From assembly GCA_902786965.1 (NCBI GenBank), contig CADAEJ010000007.1:1-43240 (forward strand): 43,240 nucleotides of DNA. The letters run 5' to 3'. This stretch comes from an uncultured Ruminococcus sp. Its GTDB lineage: Bacteria; Bacillota; Clostridia; Oscillospirales; Ruminococcaceae. The notes under the pieces are model-generated. The model saw only the letters and a program-made list of their open reading frames with translations. It was not told the origin of the DNA and ran no database searches. Below, piece after piece: positions 7,004-14,824 of the stretch. Position numbers and translations under genes: made by a program. Position 1 is the stretch's first letter. Every line of letters starts with the position of its first letter.

Positions 7004-9292
7004 GTGAAAAAGCTAAAACGAACCGATTATATAATAATAGCCGTGCTCGTGCTGCTTGCCGCAGGGTGCGCATTGTGGCTGCTGCTGGGCAGTAACAGCA
7101 AAAGCAGCGAGAATACCAAAAAAAGCACCGCCAAAAAGGTCACCTATTCCGACTATGACGGCAAAAAGATAGGCATACTCACAGGCACCAATATGGAAAA
7201 GGAGTCCTTTGAGCATTTCCCGAGCAGCGAGTACCTGTATTATGACGGCTATCCCAACCTCAATACCGCACTTATCAACGGCACGATAGATGCCTTCCTT
7301 GCGGACGAGGCAGCGATACGTATGATACACAGCGCACAGCCAAAGATAGACTACATCAAAAAAAGGCTCACCAGCAATAAGTATGCCTTTGCCTTCCGCA
7401 AGAATGACGAGCGCGAGATAAAGCTTTGCGAGCAGCTCAACGAGTTTATCGCAAAATGCCGCAGTGACGGAACACTTGACGAGGTAGACGCGATATGGTA
7501 CGGCAATGACGAAAGCAAAAAGGTCGTTGATATGTCAGACCTTCATAACACCAACGGCACCGTCCGCGTCATCACTACCACGACCGATGCGCCCTTTTCC
7601 TACATAAAGGACGGCAAAAATGTCGGATATGATATCGACATCTGCGCGCGCTTTTGCCGTGCCTACGGCTATGCGCTCGAGATCGGCGATGTCGATTTCC
7701 AGGCGAGGATCCCCGCTATCGAGTCGGGCAGATACGATTTCACCACCTCTATGAACGTCACCCCCGAGCGTGAGGAGAGCGTTATGTTCTCCAAGCCCGT
7801 AGGCGAGGGCGGCATCGTAGTCGCCGTCAGAAGCGAGGACCTTCCCGCGCCCGATGATCCCGCCGCGCAGGACTATACCGACTACAACGGCAAGAATATC
7901 GGCATCATCACAGGCACGAATTTTGAGTCCGTCACAATGGATAAATTCCCCGATTCAAAGTATTTCTACTACAACAGCTATACCGATGTCTCCGCAGCAC
8001 TTTCGCAGGGCAGGATAGACGGCTTTGTCGGTGACGAGCCTGTTGTCAGGCTCTTGTGCGGCGAGGATAAAAGACTGACCTATCTGAAGCAAAAGCTGCA
8101 AAGTGAGGACTACGCATTCGGCTTTGCCAAGGGCAGCGAGAAAACCAAGAAATACCGCGAGCAGTTCAACGAAATGCTGCGCGAGTTCAATGCCGACGGC
8201 ACCATGCAGCAGCTTGACGATATCTGGCTTGGCACCGATGAAAGCAAAAAGACCGTTGACCTTGACGGCTTTGAGGGCGAAAAGATAAACATCGTCGTTG
8301 CCTCCACCAATCAGCCCTTTGGCTATATAAAAGACGGAAAGCTCACAGGCTATGCCATTGACCTCGCAGCGCGCTTTTGCCGCAGGTACGGCTATACGCC
8401 CGTGTTCAGCGATGTCGATTTTGCCGCCAATGTAGCAGGCATCTCATCGGGCAGGTATGATATCTGCGCATCCTCTCTGTCCGTTACCGAGGAAAGAAAA
8501 CAGACTATCGACTTTTCCGATACATTCTACCAAGGCGGACTTATGTTCGTTGTCAGAGCAGACAATGCCGCAGTCGAGCAGGAAGGCTTCCTTGAGGGCT
8601 TAAAGAACAGCTTTGAGAGAAACTTTATCCGCGAGAGCCGCTGGAAGCTCATACTCAGCGGTGTCGGCATGACCTGCCTCATAACCCTGCTGTCTGCAGC
8701 CTTCGGTACCCTGCTCGCCTTTGCGGTATGTATGTTCAGGCGCACGGGCAGCGTGCTTGCAAACGCCATTTCAAATATCTATGTAAAGCTTTTGCAGGGC
8801 ACCCCGATAGTCGTTTTGCTGATGATACTCTACTACGTCATCTTCACCCACTCGGGACTTTCTGCGATGTGGGTAGCCGTCATAGGCTTCTCTCTCAATT
8901 TCGGCGCGTATACCTCCGAGATAATGCGCTCGGGCATCGAAAGTGTCGATAAAGGACAGCGCGAGGCAGCCCTTGCTTTGGGCTATACCGAGAACCAGGC
9001 GTTTTTCAGATTTATCTTCCCGCAGGCAGCTGTAAGGTTTATCCCCGTCTATCGCGGCGAGGTGATATCGCTTCTCAAAAGCACTTCAATAGTCGGCTAC
9101 ATCGCCATACAGGACCTCACCAAAATGTCCGATATAATCCGCAGCCGCACCTACGAAGCGTTCTTCCCGCTTATCGTCACCGCCGTTATCTACTTTATCC
9201 TCGCGTGGATCATATCCGTCCTGCTCAAGCTTGTCCTTGGGCGCATCAAACCGCATAAAAACAAGAAACTCAAGGGGGTGCAGACTAAGTGA
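7004..9292 (+). CDS. Amino-acid ABC transporter: duplicated substrate-binding domains fused to permease
   Basis: The GTG at 7004 follows AAAGGAG. The 762-residue product has an N-terminal membrane anchor (about 10-29), two binding units, and a HisM/GlnP-type permease (about 547-755) with the EAA loop [20 protein letters not shown]. The binding part is a tandem copy: unit A (about 47-278) and unit B (about 290-520) each run from the second-lobe motif DYxGKxIGIxTGTN through DGTxxxxDxIW to the first-lobe motif [10 protein letters not shown] or [10 protein letters not shown] and SGRYD. This order is swapped relative to ordinary SBP_bac_3 proteins, so the lobes read C-N-C-N. It probably imports polar amino acids, with the binding domains tethered outside the cell. 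Its stop overlaps the GTG of the ATPase gene (GTGA), showing coupling. Confidence 0.92.
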   Translation: MKKLKRTDYIIIAVLVLLAAGCALWLLLGSNSKSSENTKKSTAKKVTYSDYDGKKIGILTGTNMEKESFEHFPSSEYLYYDGYPNLNTALINGTIDAFLADEAAIRMIHSAQPKIDYIKKRLTSNKYAFAFRKNDEREIKLCEQLNEFIAKCRSDGTLDEVDAIWYGNDESKKVVDMSDLHNTNGTVRVITTTTDAPFSYIKDGKNVGYDIDICARFCRAYGYALEIGDVDFQARIPAIESGRYDFTTSMNVTPEREESVMFSKPVGEGGIVVAVRSEDLPAPDDPAAQDYTDYNGKNIGIITGTNFESVTMDKFPDSKYFYYNSYTDVSAALSQGRIDGFVGDEPVVRLLCGEDKRLTYLKQKLQSEDYAFGFAKGSEKTKKYREQFNEMLREFNADGTMQQLDDIWLGTDESKKTVDLDGFEGEKINIVVASTNQPFGYIKDGKLTGYAIDLAARFCRRYGYTPVFSDVDFAANVAGISSGRYDICASSLSVTEERKQTIDFSDTFYQGGLMFVVRADNAAVEQEGFLEGLKNSFERNFIRESRWKLILSGVGMTCLITLLSAAFGTLLAFAVCMFRRTGSVLANAISNIYVKLLQGTPIVVLLMILYYVIFTHSGLSAMWVAVIGFSLNFGAYTSEIMRSGIESVDKGQREAALALGYTENQAFFRFIFPQAAVRFIPVYRGEVISLLKSTSIVGYIAIQDLTKMSDIIRSRTYEAFFPLIVTAVIYFILAWIISVLLKLVLGRIKPHKNKKLKGVQTK

Positions 9293-10383
9293 GCCTTATA
9301 AAAATAGAGCATCTTCGCAAAGAGTACCCCGACGTTACACCTCTTGAAGATGTCAGCACCGAAATAAACAAAGGCGACATCATCTCCGTCATCGGACCGT
9401 CGGGCGCGGGCAAATCGACACTTCTGCGCTGCATCAACCGCCTTGAAGAGCCCACAAGCGGCAGCATAACCTTTGACGGACAGCTCATAACCGATCCGCA
9501 CTGCGACCTGCCGAAAGTTCGCCGAAAGATCGGTATGGTCTTTCAGTCCTTCAACCTCTTTGCAAACCTCAGCGTCATAGAGAATATAATGTCAGCACCC
9601 GTAAAGCTGCTTGGCAAAACACGTCAGCAGGCTTACGATGACGGTATGGAGCTTCTGCGCAGGGTAGGTCTTGCCGAAAAAGCAGACAGCCTCCCCGACG
9701 AGCTTTCAGGCGGTCAGAAGCAGCGTGTCGCAATAGCAAGGGCAGTCGCAATGAAGCCCGAAGTCCTGCTCTTTGACGAGCCGACAAGCGCGCTTGATCC
9801 CACAATGGTCAGCGAGGTGCTTCAGGTCATCAAAAGCCTCGCCAAGGACGGAATGACAATGCTCATCGTCACCCACGAAATGAAATTCGCGCGTGATGTT
9901 TCCACAAGGGTTTTCTATATGGACGAGGGCGGCATCTACGAGCAGGGAACACCAGAGCAGATATTTGACGATCCGCAGAAGGAGAAAACGCGCATCTTCA
10001 TCAAGCGCCTCAAACAGCTCGAGCTTACCATATCCACCGCCTACTTTGATTATATCGGCTTTACCGCACAGCTCGACAGCTTCTGCTCGCAGAATATGGT
10101 CGATGAAAAGACCGCGCGCAATGCACAGCTCGTCTTTGAGGAGGCGATAGTGCAAAGCATCAATACCTACTCCGAGCAAAGTGCGCTCGTTATGCCTATC
10201 CATATTGTCTTTGAGGTGAGCCGCACCGACGAGAGCTTTTATATGCACGTCAACTACGGCGGAGATGAATCAGACCCCATCACAAACGCCGACGAGGTGT
10301 CCTTGTCCATAATCAGAAGCCTCACCCAAAGCATCACCCATACCTTTGACGGCAAAAACCACCTCAGCTTCAGGCTCAGATAA
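9289..10383 (+). CDS. GlnQ-type amino-acid ABC ATPase with C-terminal RsbW-like tail
   Basis: The GTG start at 9289 overlaps the permease stop by four bases, with AAGGGGG upstream. Residues 1-243 are a complete polar amino-acid ABC ATPase: Walker [10 protein letters not shown] (36-44), Q-loop near FQSFN, signature LSGGQ (139-143), Walker B LLFDEP (160-165) and switch His196. Ordinary GlnQ ends near residue 245; here about 120 residues follow. That tail (245-364) reads like an RsbW-type histidine-kinase-like ATPase domain: the N-box position [10 protein letters not shown] (283-292) has Gln where Asn binds magnesium, the G1 position is [10 protein letters not shown], and IIRSLTQSI...GKNHLSFRL matches the final helix and strands. 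The glycine-rich lid is missing, so ATP binding by the tail is doubtful. A regulatory or partner-binding role is inference. Confidence 0.9.
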   Translation: MSLIKIEHLRKEYPDVTPLEDVSTEINKGDIISVIGPSGAGKSTLLRCINRLEEPTSGSITFDGQLITDPHCDLPKVRRKIGMVFQSFNLFANLSVIENIMSAPVKLLGKTRQQAYDDGMELLRRVGLAEKADSLPDELSGGQKQRVAIARAVAMKPEVLLFDEPTSALDPTMVSEVLQVIKSLAKDGMTMLIVTHEMKFARDVSTRVFYMDEGGIYEQGTPEQIFDDPQKEKTRIFIKRLKQLELTISTAYFDYIGFTAQLDSFCSQNMVDEKTARNAQLVFEEAIVQSINTYSEQSALVMPIHIVFEVSRTDESFYMHVNYGGDESDPITNADEVSLSIIRSLTQSITHTFDGKNHLSFRLR

Positions 10384-10394
10384 AGGAGAATAAC

Positions 10395-11498
10395 GTGAAA
10401 GCGACCGGAAAAATCGGCATCGCAGCTGATATCGCAATGTACGCCATAATGCTCGTGCAGATGTTTTATATCTTCACAGGCAATACCGTCCACGAGATAA
10501 CAGGCATCGCATTTTTTGTATGTCTTACAGTGCATATCATCATCAAGCGAAAGCATATCAAAGCAATGCTCACAGGCAAACTCAAAAACGCAGGCAAGGC
10601 GCAGAAGTTTTCCGCCTTTGTCACCTGCCTTTTGTTTGTCAGCATGATCCTGCTCATGCTCACAAGCATGGGCGTTTCAAGACTGCTTTTCCCGTGGTTC
10701 AAATTCCTGCAAAGCCCCGATCTTCACCGCTGCCTCGCCGCAGCTGTGTTTACTCTCGCGGCAGTCCACGGCGGAATGCACTTTTATATCCGCACCGTGA
10801 AAAAGAAAAGAGCAGCCCTGCTCATCACGCTCATCGCAGCCGCCTGCCTTGCACTTTCCCTCTTCGGACCGCCCTATATCAACAGGCATTTTCGCATCGT
10901 CAAGGTCGATCACGCAAAAGCTGTGCAGGGCGAAAAGGTGCAGTGGAACGGCAAAAAGCCGCTTGTTGTCTACTTCACCCGCCTTGGCAATACCGATTTT
11001 GACGACGATGTAGACGCAGTATCGGGCGCATCGCTCATGTATGCCGACGGCGTTCTCACAGGCAGCGATCAGCTTATCGCAGATATGCTCAAGGATATGC
11101 TTGACTGCGAAACGGTCCCCATAACCCTCACGGGCGAAAAATACCCCTCAAGCTACGGCGCAACAGTATCAGCCGCAAGCAAACAGCTCAAAAACGATGC
11201 ACGCCCCGAGATCGAGCCGATAGACGTCTCGGACAGCGACAGCATAATCCTTGTCTATCCGCTTTGGTGGGGAACAGTACCGCCGCCTGTATCTACCTTC
11301 CTTGAAAGCACCGACCTTCGCGGCAAGACCATCTACCTCGTCGCAACGCAGGGCAGCTCGGGCTTTTCAAAAAGCACAGGTGATATAAAGAAAAGCGCAA
11401 GCGGCGCAGATGTAAAAGAGGTCGTAAGCATCTACTGCGAGGATATCCCCACCTGCCGCGATACGCTTTTGCAGCACATCAAAAAGATCGCACCATAA
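10395..11498 (+). CDS. Cytochrome b-like (DUF4405) membrane domain fused to flavodoxin
   Basis: The GTG at 10395 follows AAAGGAG, 11 bases after the ATPase stop. Residues 1-160 hold four predicted membrane helices of the DUF4405 type. Two helices each carry a His-x13-His pair (His33/His47 and His111/His125), the spacing used to ligate two hemes in four-helix b cytochromes. After a membrane exit near 165 comes a flavodoxin domain (about 188-367) starting PLVVYFTRLGNTDFDDDVD, the same family as the lipoprotein at 65-709. The protein could pass electrons through the membrane between heme and FMN. Its place in an amino-acid importer operon is unexplained. Domains are clear; heme binding is inferred from histidine spacing only. 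Confidence 0.88.
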   Translation: MKATGKIGIAADIAMYAIMLVQMFYIFTGNTVHEITGIAFFVCLTVHIIIKRKHIKAMLTGKLKNAGKAQKFSAFVTCLLFVSMILLMLTSMGVSRLLFPWFKFLQSPDLHRCLAAAVFTLAAVHGGMHFYIRTVKKKRAALLITLIAAACLALSLFGPPYINRHFRIVKVDHAKAVQGEKVQWNGKKPLVVYFTRLGNTDFDDDVDAVSGASLMYADGVLTGSDQLIADMLKDMLDCETVPITLTGEKYPSSYGATVSAASKQLKNDARPEIEPIDVSDSDSIILVYPLWWGTVPPPVSTFLESTDLRGKTIYLVATQGSSGFSKSTGDIKKSASGADVKEVVSIYCEDIPTCRDTLLQHIKKIAP

Positions 11499-11502
11499 AA
11501 AA

Positions 11503-11538
11503 CAAGAGGTCGGATCACAATGATCTGACCTCTTTTTG
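11503..11538. terminator. Bidirectional terminator between the importer operon and the purine permease
   Basis: AGAGGTCGGATCA pairs with TGATCTGACCTCT with one G-U type mismatch; TTTTTG follows on the plus strand and CTTGTTTTTT on the minus strand, so it can end both converging units. Confidence 0.9.
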
Positions 11539-11555
11539 TAGTGCATATCACAGCA

Positions 11556-12917
11556 TCACAGGAAAACATAGTTTAGTATAAACAGCACCGCCAGCACATA
11601 CATCAGCGGATGTATCTTCTTGACCTTTCCGCACGCAAGGTTGATCGCAACGTATGATATAACACCTACCGCGATACCGTCTGCAATGCTGTAGAAAAGC
11701 GGCATAGCCACAACACCGAAGAACGCAGGTATAGCATCTGTGAGATTGTCGTCATCAAACTTTATCTTTGTGATGTTGGAGAACATAAGGAATCCCACGA
11801 AGATAAGCGCAGGTGCAGTTGCAAATGACGGTATAGCCGTGAATATCGGTGCAAGCAGAGTAGCCAGCAGGAACAGCACAGCCGTCGTCACAGCCGTAAG
11901 ACCCGTTCTTCCGCCCGCGCCGACACCTGCCGCCGACTCAACAAACGTTGTCGTCGTCGATGTTCCGAAAACCGCGCCCGAAGTTGTTGCAATAGCATCG
12001 GAAAGCAGCGCAGTCTTTACACCCGGCAGCTTGCCCTCCTCGTCAAGCATATTCGCCTTTGACGATACACCGATAAGCGTGCCGATAGTGTCGAACATAT
12101 CCACGAACAAAAACGACATTATCACCACTATGAAGTCAAAAATGCCCACGCCCTTGAAGTCAATGTTGAAGCACTGCCCGAAGGTCTTTCCCAGCGCCGA
12201 GAAATCCGTCATTCTGAACTCGGGTACGAATGAGTAGAAACCCGTCGCAGCATCAGGCTTGTAAACGCCGATAAGCTCACATATTATACCTGCTATCCAC
12301 GTTGCAAAAATGCCTATAAGTATCGCACCGTGGACCTTCTTTATGTGCAGTATCGCAACAAGCAAAAGCCCCATTACCGCAAGCAAAGCGCACAGTCCGC
12401 GCGTGTGCGGCTCGTCCATAAACGCCACAAGGTCGACCAGCGTAGAGTCGCTCTTAACGACCAGACCCGAGTTCTGCAAGCCGATAAACGCGATAAACAG
12501 ACCGATTCCCACCGATACCGACTGCTTGAGCGCGATAGGTATGCAGTTGAATATCGCCTCACGTATGTTCGTCAGCGTCAGCAGTATAAAGATAACGCCC
12601 TCGCAGAATACCGCAAACAGCGCCACCTGCCACGAGTAGCCCATCGTTCCGCATACCGTGTACGCAAAGAAGGCGTTTACACCCATACCTGCCGAAAGCG
12701 CAAACGGCAGATTAGCCATAAGCCCCATGCACATCGTACCCACGAACGATGCAAAACAGGTCGCCAGCATGACCGCCTCGCTGTTCATACCCGAGCCTGC
12801 AAGTATCGTCGGGTTCACCGCGAGAATGTACGCCATCGTCATAAACGTGATAACGCCAGCCATTATCTCCGTGCCGACAGTCGTGCCGCGCTGCTTGAGC
12901 TTAAAGATTTTTTCCAT
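11556..12917 (-). CDS. NCS2 family purine permease (PbuG/PbuO/AzgA-like)
   Basis: Two adjacent ATGs (12920 and 12917) follow AAAGGAG at 5 and 8 bases; the second is chosen for spacing, giving 453 residues. The protein has the AzgA-like branch motifs of hypoxanthine/guanine permeases: EIMAGVITFMTMAYILAVNP near the start, LPFALSAGMGVNAFFAYTV, REAIFNCIPIALKQSVSVGI with GLQNSGLVV, and SFLFVDMFDTIGTLIGV. About 12-14 membrane segments are expected and its role is proton-driven purine uptake. A consensus promoter lies only about 35 bases upstream of the start, leaving no room for a purine riboswitch. The substrate among adenine, guanine and hypoxanthine cannot be fixed. Confidence 0.93.
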   Translation of the reverse strand: MEKIFKLKQRGTTVGTEIMAGVITFMTMAYILAVNPTILAGSGMNSEAVMLATCFASFVGTMCMGLMANLPFALSAGMGVNAFFAYTVCGTMGYSWQVALFAVFCEGVIFILLTLTNIREAIFNCIPIALKQSVSVGIGLFIAFIGLQNSGLVVKSDSTLVDLVAFMDEPHTRGLCALLAVMGLLLVAILHIKKVHGAILIGIFATWIAGIICELIGVYKPDAATGFYSFVPEFRMTDFSALGKTFGQCFNIDFKGVGIFDFIVVIMSFLFVDMFDTIGTLIGVSSKANMLDEEGKLPGVKTALLSDAIATTSGAVFGTSTTTTFVESAAGVGAGGRTGLTAVTTAVLFLLATLLAPIFTAIPSFATAPALIFVGFLMFSNITKIKFDDDNLTDAIPAFFGVVAMPLFYSIADGIAVGVISYVAINLACGKVKKIHPLMYVLAVLFILNYVFL

Positions 12918-12956
12918 CATATCAACTCCTTTGGCAAACCGAAAGTTTACACCCAT

Positions 12957-12985
12957 ATTATACTTCATTTCGCCGTTGTTGTCAA
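12957..12985 (-). promoter_or_regulatory. Consensus promoter of the purine permease
   Basis: On the minus strand TTGACA (12985-12980), 17 bases, TATAAT (12962-12957). Confidence 0.88.
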
Positions 12986-12999
12986 TTTTGCATACAAAA

Positions 13000-13034
13000 A
13001 AATTACGAAGCAGGTAGGGTCTGCTTCGTAATTT
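13000..13034 (-). terminator. Terminator of the HMA-dtxR operon
   Basis: AAATTACGAAGCAG (13000-13013) and CTGCTTCGTAATTT (13021-13034) pair perfectly over 14 bases with a seven-base loop; on the minus strand the stem runs into TTTTTTTG. Confidence 0.92.
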
Positions 13035-13084
13035 ACAGCTATGGAGAGGTCATCAAAAATGAAAACCATGTAGGTGTATTTAGG

Positions 13085-13492
13085 TTAGTTCGCCGTGTTG
13101 TCCGACGGCGCGGGGCTTGTACTCAACAGCCTGCGCAGCTTTTCAAAGCTGTCCGTGCAAAGTGCGTGCTCCATTTTGCACGCCTCGTCAGATGCGGTCT
13201 TGTCGTCAACGCCCGCCTCGGCAAGTATAGTCCTGAAGAACTTGTTTTTCTCGTAAACGGTCTTAGCCTCGGCAAGCCCCTCGGCAGTAAGCACCACACG
13301 CTTGTTTGGCGTAAGAGTGACCTTGCCCTCGCAAAGCAGATTTCTCACCGCCCGGCTGACACTTGCCTTTGTGTAGCCGATAAGCCGTGCGATGTCCGTC
13401 ACGCGCACAGGCATTGTGTTGTCCTGCGATAGAATGTATATCGCTTTCAAATAATCGTCAGCCGATTCTCTTGCTCTGTCGTAAATGTCCAT
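13085..13492 (-). CDS. DtxR/MntR-family metal-dependent regulator
   Basis: This 135-residue protein has the DtxR layout: N-terminal winged helix (about 8-65; DDYLKAIYILSQ, then VRVTDIARLIGYTKASVSRAVRNL) and a dimerisation/metal domain (about 70-125) with SDEACKMEHALCTDSFEKL, matching the metal-site helix of MntR where Glu/His/Cys residues bind metal. It lacks the SH3-like third domain, as MntR does. It lies 23 bases after the HMA gene, in an operon whose promoter carries a GTTAG-N6-CTAAC palindrome; the divergent ZIP gene has another. It is therefore probably an autoregulated repressor of metal uptake responding to Mn(II), Fe(II) or Zn(II). The start has only a weak site (AGGGAA). Confidence 0.9.
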   Translation of the reverse strand: MDIYDRARESADDYLKAIYILSQDNTMPVRVTDIARLIGYTKASVSRAVRNLLCEGKVTLTPNKRVVLTAEGLAEAKTVYEKNKFFRTILAEAGVDDKTASDEACKMEHALCTDSFEKLRRLLSTSPAPSDNTAN

Positions 13493-13515
13493 AGTTTCCC
13501 TGTCCTGACAGCCGT

Positions 13516-13764
13516 CTACCTGCCAAAAAGTCCTTTCTTTTTGTAAGTTTCGCTATCTATCCGAACAAGCTCGTAGCCCGTCTGCTTTATCGTATCGCGC
13601 AGCTTTTGTTCATCGGGCTGCATTTCGGAAACTATCTCTGTAATGCCCTTTTTGTGATTTGAGCTGACCTTTTTTACATCAAAGCTTTTTCTCACAGCAT
13701 CATTGATATGTGCCTCGCACATACCGCACATCATACCGTTGATAGTAAGGGTAGTTTTGTACAC
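13516..13764 (-). CDS. Small heavy-metal-associated (HMA) domain protein
   Basis: The 82-residue protein starts at a GTG (13764) after GAGGTG. It is a single HMA domain of the copper-chaperone fold: strand TTLTINGMMCGMCEAHI with the metal loop GMxCxxC (Cys13 and Cys16), then VKKVSSNHKKGITEIV and the last strand GYELVRID, followed by a basic tail. Such proteins carry Cu(I) or Zn(II), or act as small sensors. It is first in an operon with the DtxR-family regulator, and so likely responds to the same metal. Confidence 0.88.
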   Translation of the reverse strand: MYKTTLTINGMMCGMCEAHINDAVRKSFDVKKVSSNHKKGITEIVSEMQPDEQKLRDTIKQTGYELVRIDSETYKKKGLFGR

Positions 13765-13789
13765 CTTGGCAGCACCTCGCTCGTTCTCG

Positions 13790-13844
13790 GTTAGTTTCCG
13801 CTAACCTCTGATGATATAATACCCCATGCAAGCAGATTTGTCAA
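13790..13844 (-). promoter_or_regulatory. HMA-dtxR promoter with GTTAG-N6-CTAAC operator
   Basis: On the minus strand TTGACA (13844-13839), 17 bases, TATTAT (13821-13816). The palindrome at 13790-13805 (GTTAG, TTTCCG, CTAAC) lies just downstream of the -10 box, over the start point, as for a repressor site. Confidence 0.85.
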
Positions 13845-13890
13845 GCCTGTCAGGCAGTTTTTGCAGTCAAATCGTATATATGCACAATCG

Positions 13891-13906
13891 GTTAGCCGTG
13901 GCTAAC
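13891..13906. promoter_or_regulatory. Central GTTAG-N6-CTAAC palindrome between divergent promoters
   Basis: GTTAGCCGTGGCTAAC (near-perfect, arms GTTAGC/GCTAAC) lies between the two divergent promoters without overlapping either; it could let one DtxR-family regulator act on both. Confidence 0.75.
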
Positions 13907-13967
13907 TGCATATTATGTGCATTCCTACAAATATACCTGCCCGAAGCCGTGAGCCCCGCCGCGCCGC

Positions 13968-14015
13968 TTGACAAGGCAGGGGAGATATGTTATCATATAG
14001 TTAGTCAAGACTAAC
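13968..14015 (+). promoter_or_regulatory. ZIP promoter with GTTAG-N6-CTAAC operator
   Basis: TTGACA (13968-13973), 17 bases, TATCAT (13991-13996); the palindrome GTTAGTCAAGACTAAC at 14000-14015 covers the start point. Binding there would block uptake when metal is plentiful. Confidence 0.88.
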
Positions 14016-14039
14016 TATTTTCAAGAACGGAGTGATAAA

Positions 14040-14822
14040 ATGAAAGCCGAAGTAATCATGGGACTTGCCCTGCCGTTTGCAGGCACAGCACTCGGCTCGG
14101 GCTGCGTCCTTTTTATGAAGCGTCAGCTTGGCAATTCGGTTCGGCGCGTGCTTACGGGTTTTGCCGCAGGCGTAATGGTCGCCGCGTCTATCTGGAGCCT
14201 TATAATACCCGCGATGGAGCAGTCAAGCGACAAGGGCAGGCTCGCATTCCTGCCTGCCGCAATAGGCTTCTGGTGCGGCGTGCTTTTCCTGCTCCTGCTT
14301 GACAGCATCATACCGCACCTTCATATGAATGCCGAAAAAGCCGAGGGCTTGCCCTCAAAGCTTGGGCGTACAACAATGATGGTACTTGCTGTCACCCTGC
14401 ACAACATTCCCGAGGGAATGGCAGTAGGCATCGTCTGCGCAGGCTTTATGTCAGGCTCCGCCGAGGTCACATCGGGCGGCGCGCTTGCGCTCGCGCTCGG
14501 TATAGCGATACAGAATTTCCCCGAGGGCGCGATAATCTCCATGCCGCTTTACGCAGACGGCAAAAGCAAGGGCAGAGCCTTTGCAGACGGCGTGCTTACG
14601 GGCGCAGTCGAGCCTGTCGGCGCAGCGCTGACCATGCTGTTTGCAGGCCTGTTCCTGCCCGCAATGCCCTATCTTATGAGCTTTGCCGCAGGCGCGATGA
14701 TGTATGTCGTAGTTGAGGAGCTTATCCCCGAAATGTCCGAGGGAGAGCATTCCAACTCGGGAGTTCTGATGTTCTGTGCAGGCTTTACGCTTATGATGGC
14801 GCTTGATGTCGCTCTCGGCTGA
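14040..14822 (+). CDS. ZIP family metal transporter
   Basis: This 260-residue membrane protein has the ZIP signature in segment 4, His121-NIPEG-126 (LAVTLHNIPEGMAVG), and its partner in segment 5, QNFPEG (158-163); the His, Asn and Glu residues form the binuclear metal site. A short His-containing loop (HLHM, 93-96) follows segment 3. Length and layout fit the GufA/ZupT branch, which imports Zn(II), Mn(II) or Fe(II). Its own operator-bearing promoter is divergent from the HMA-dtxR unit. It converges on the cardiolipin synthase gene with only two bases between the stop codons and no terminator in between. Confidence 0.92.
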   Translation: MKAEVIMGLALPFAGTALGSGCVLFMKRQLGNSVRRVLTGFAAGVMVAASIWSLIIPAMEQSSDKGRLAFLPAAIGFWCGVLFLLLLDSIIPHLHMNAEKAEGLPSKLGRTTMMVLAVTLHNIPEGMAVGIVCAGFMSGSAEVTSGGALALALGIAIQNFPEGAIISMPLYADGKSKGRAFADGVLTGAVEPVGAALTMLFAGLFLPAMPYLMSFAAGAMMYVVVEELIPEMSEGEHSNSGVLMFCAGFTLMMALDVALG

Positions 14823-14824
14823 CC

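Noticed and set aside
12918-13084. Purine riboswitch before the NCS2 permease
   Set aside because: The consensus promoter leaves a leader of only about 30 bases; the strong hairpin at 13000-13034 is upstream of that promoter and ends the dtxR transcript.
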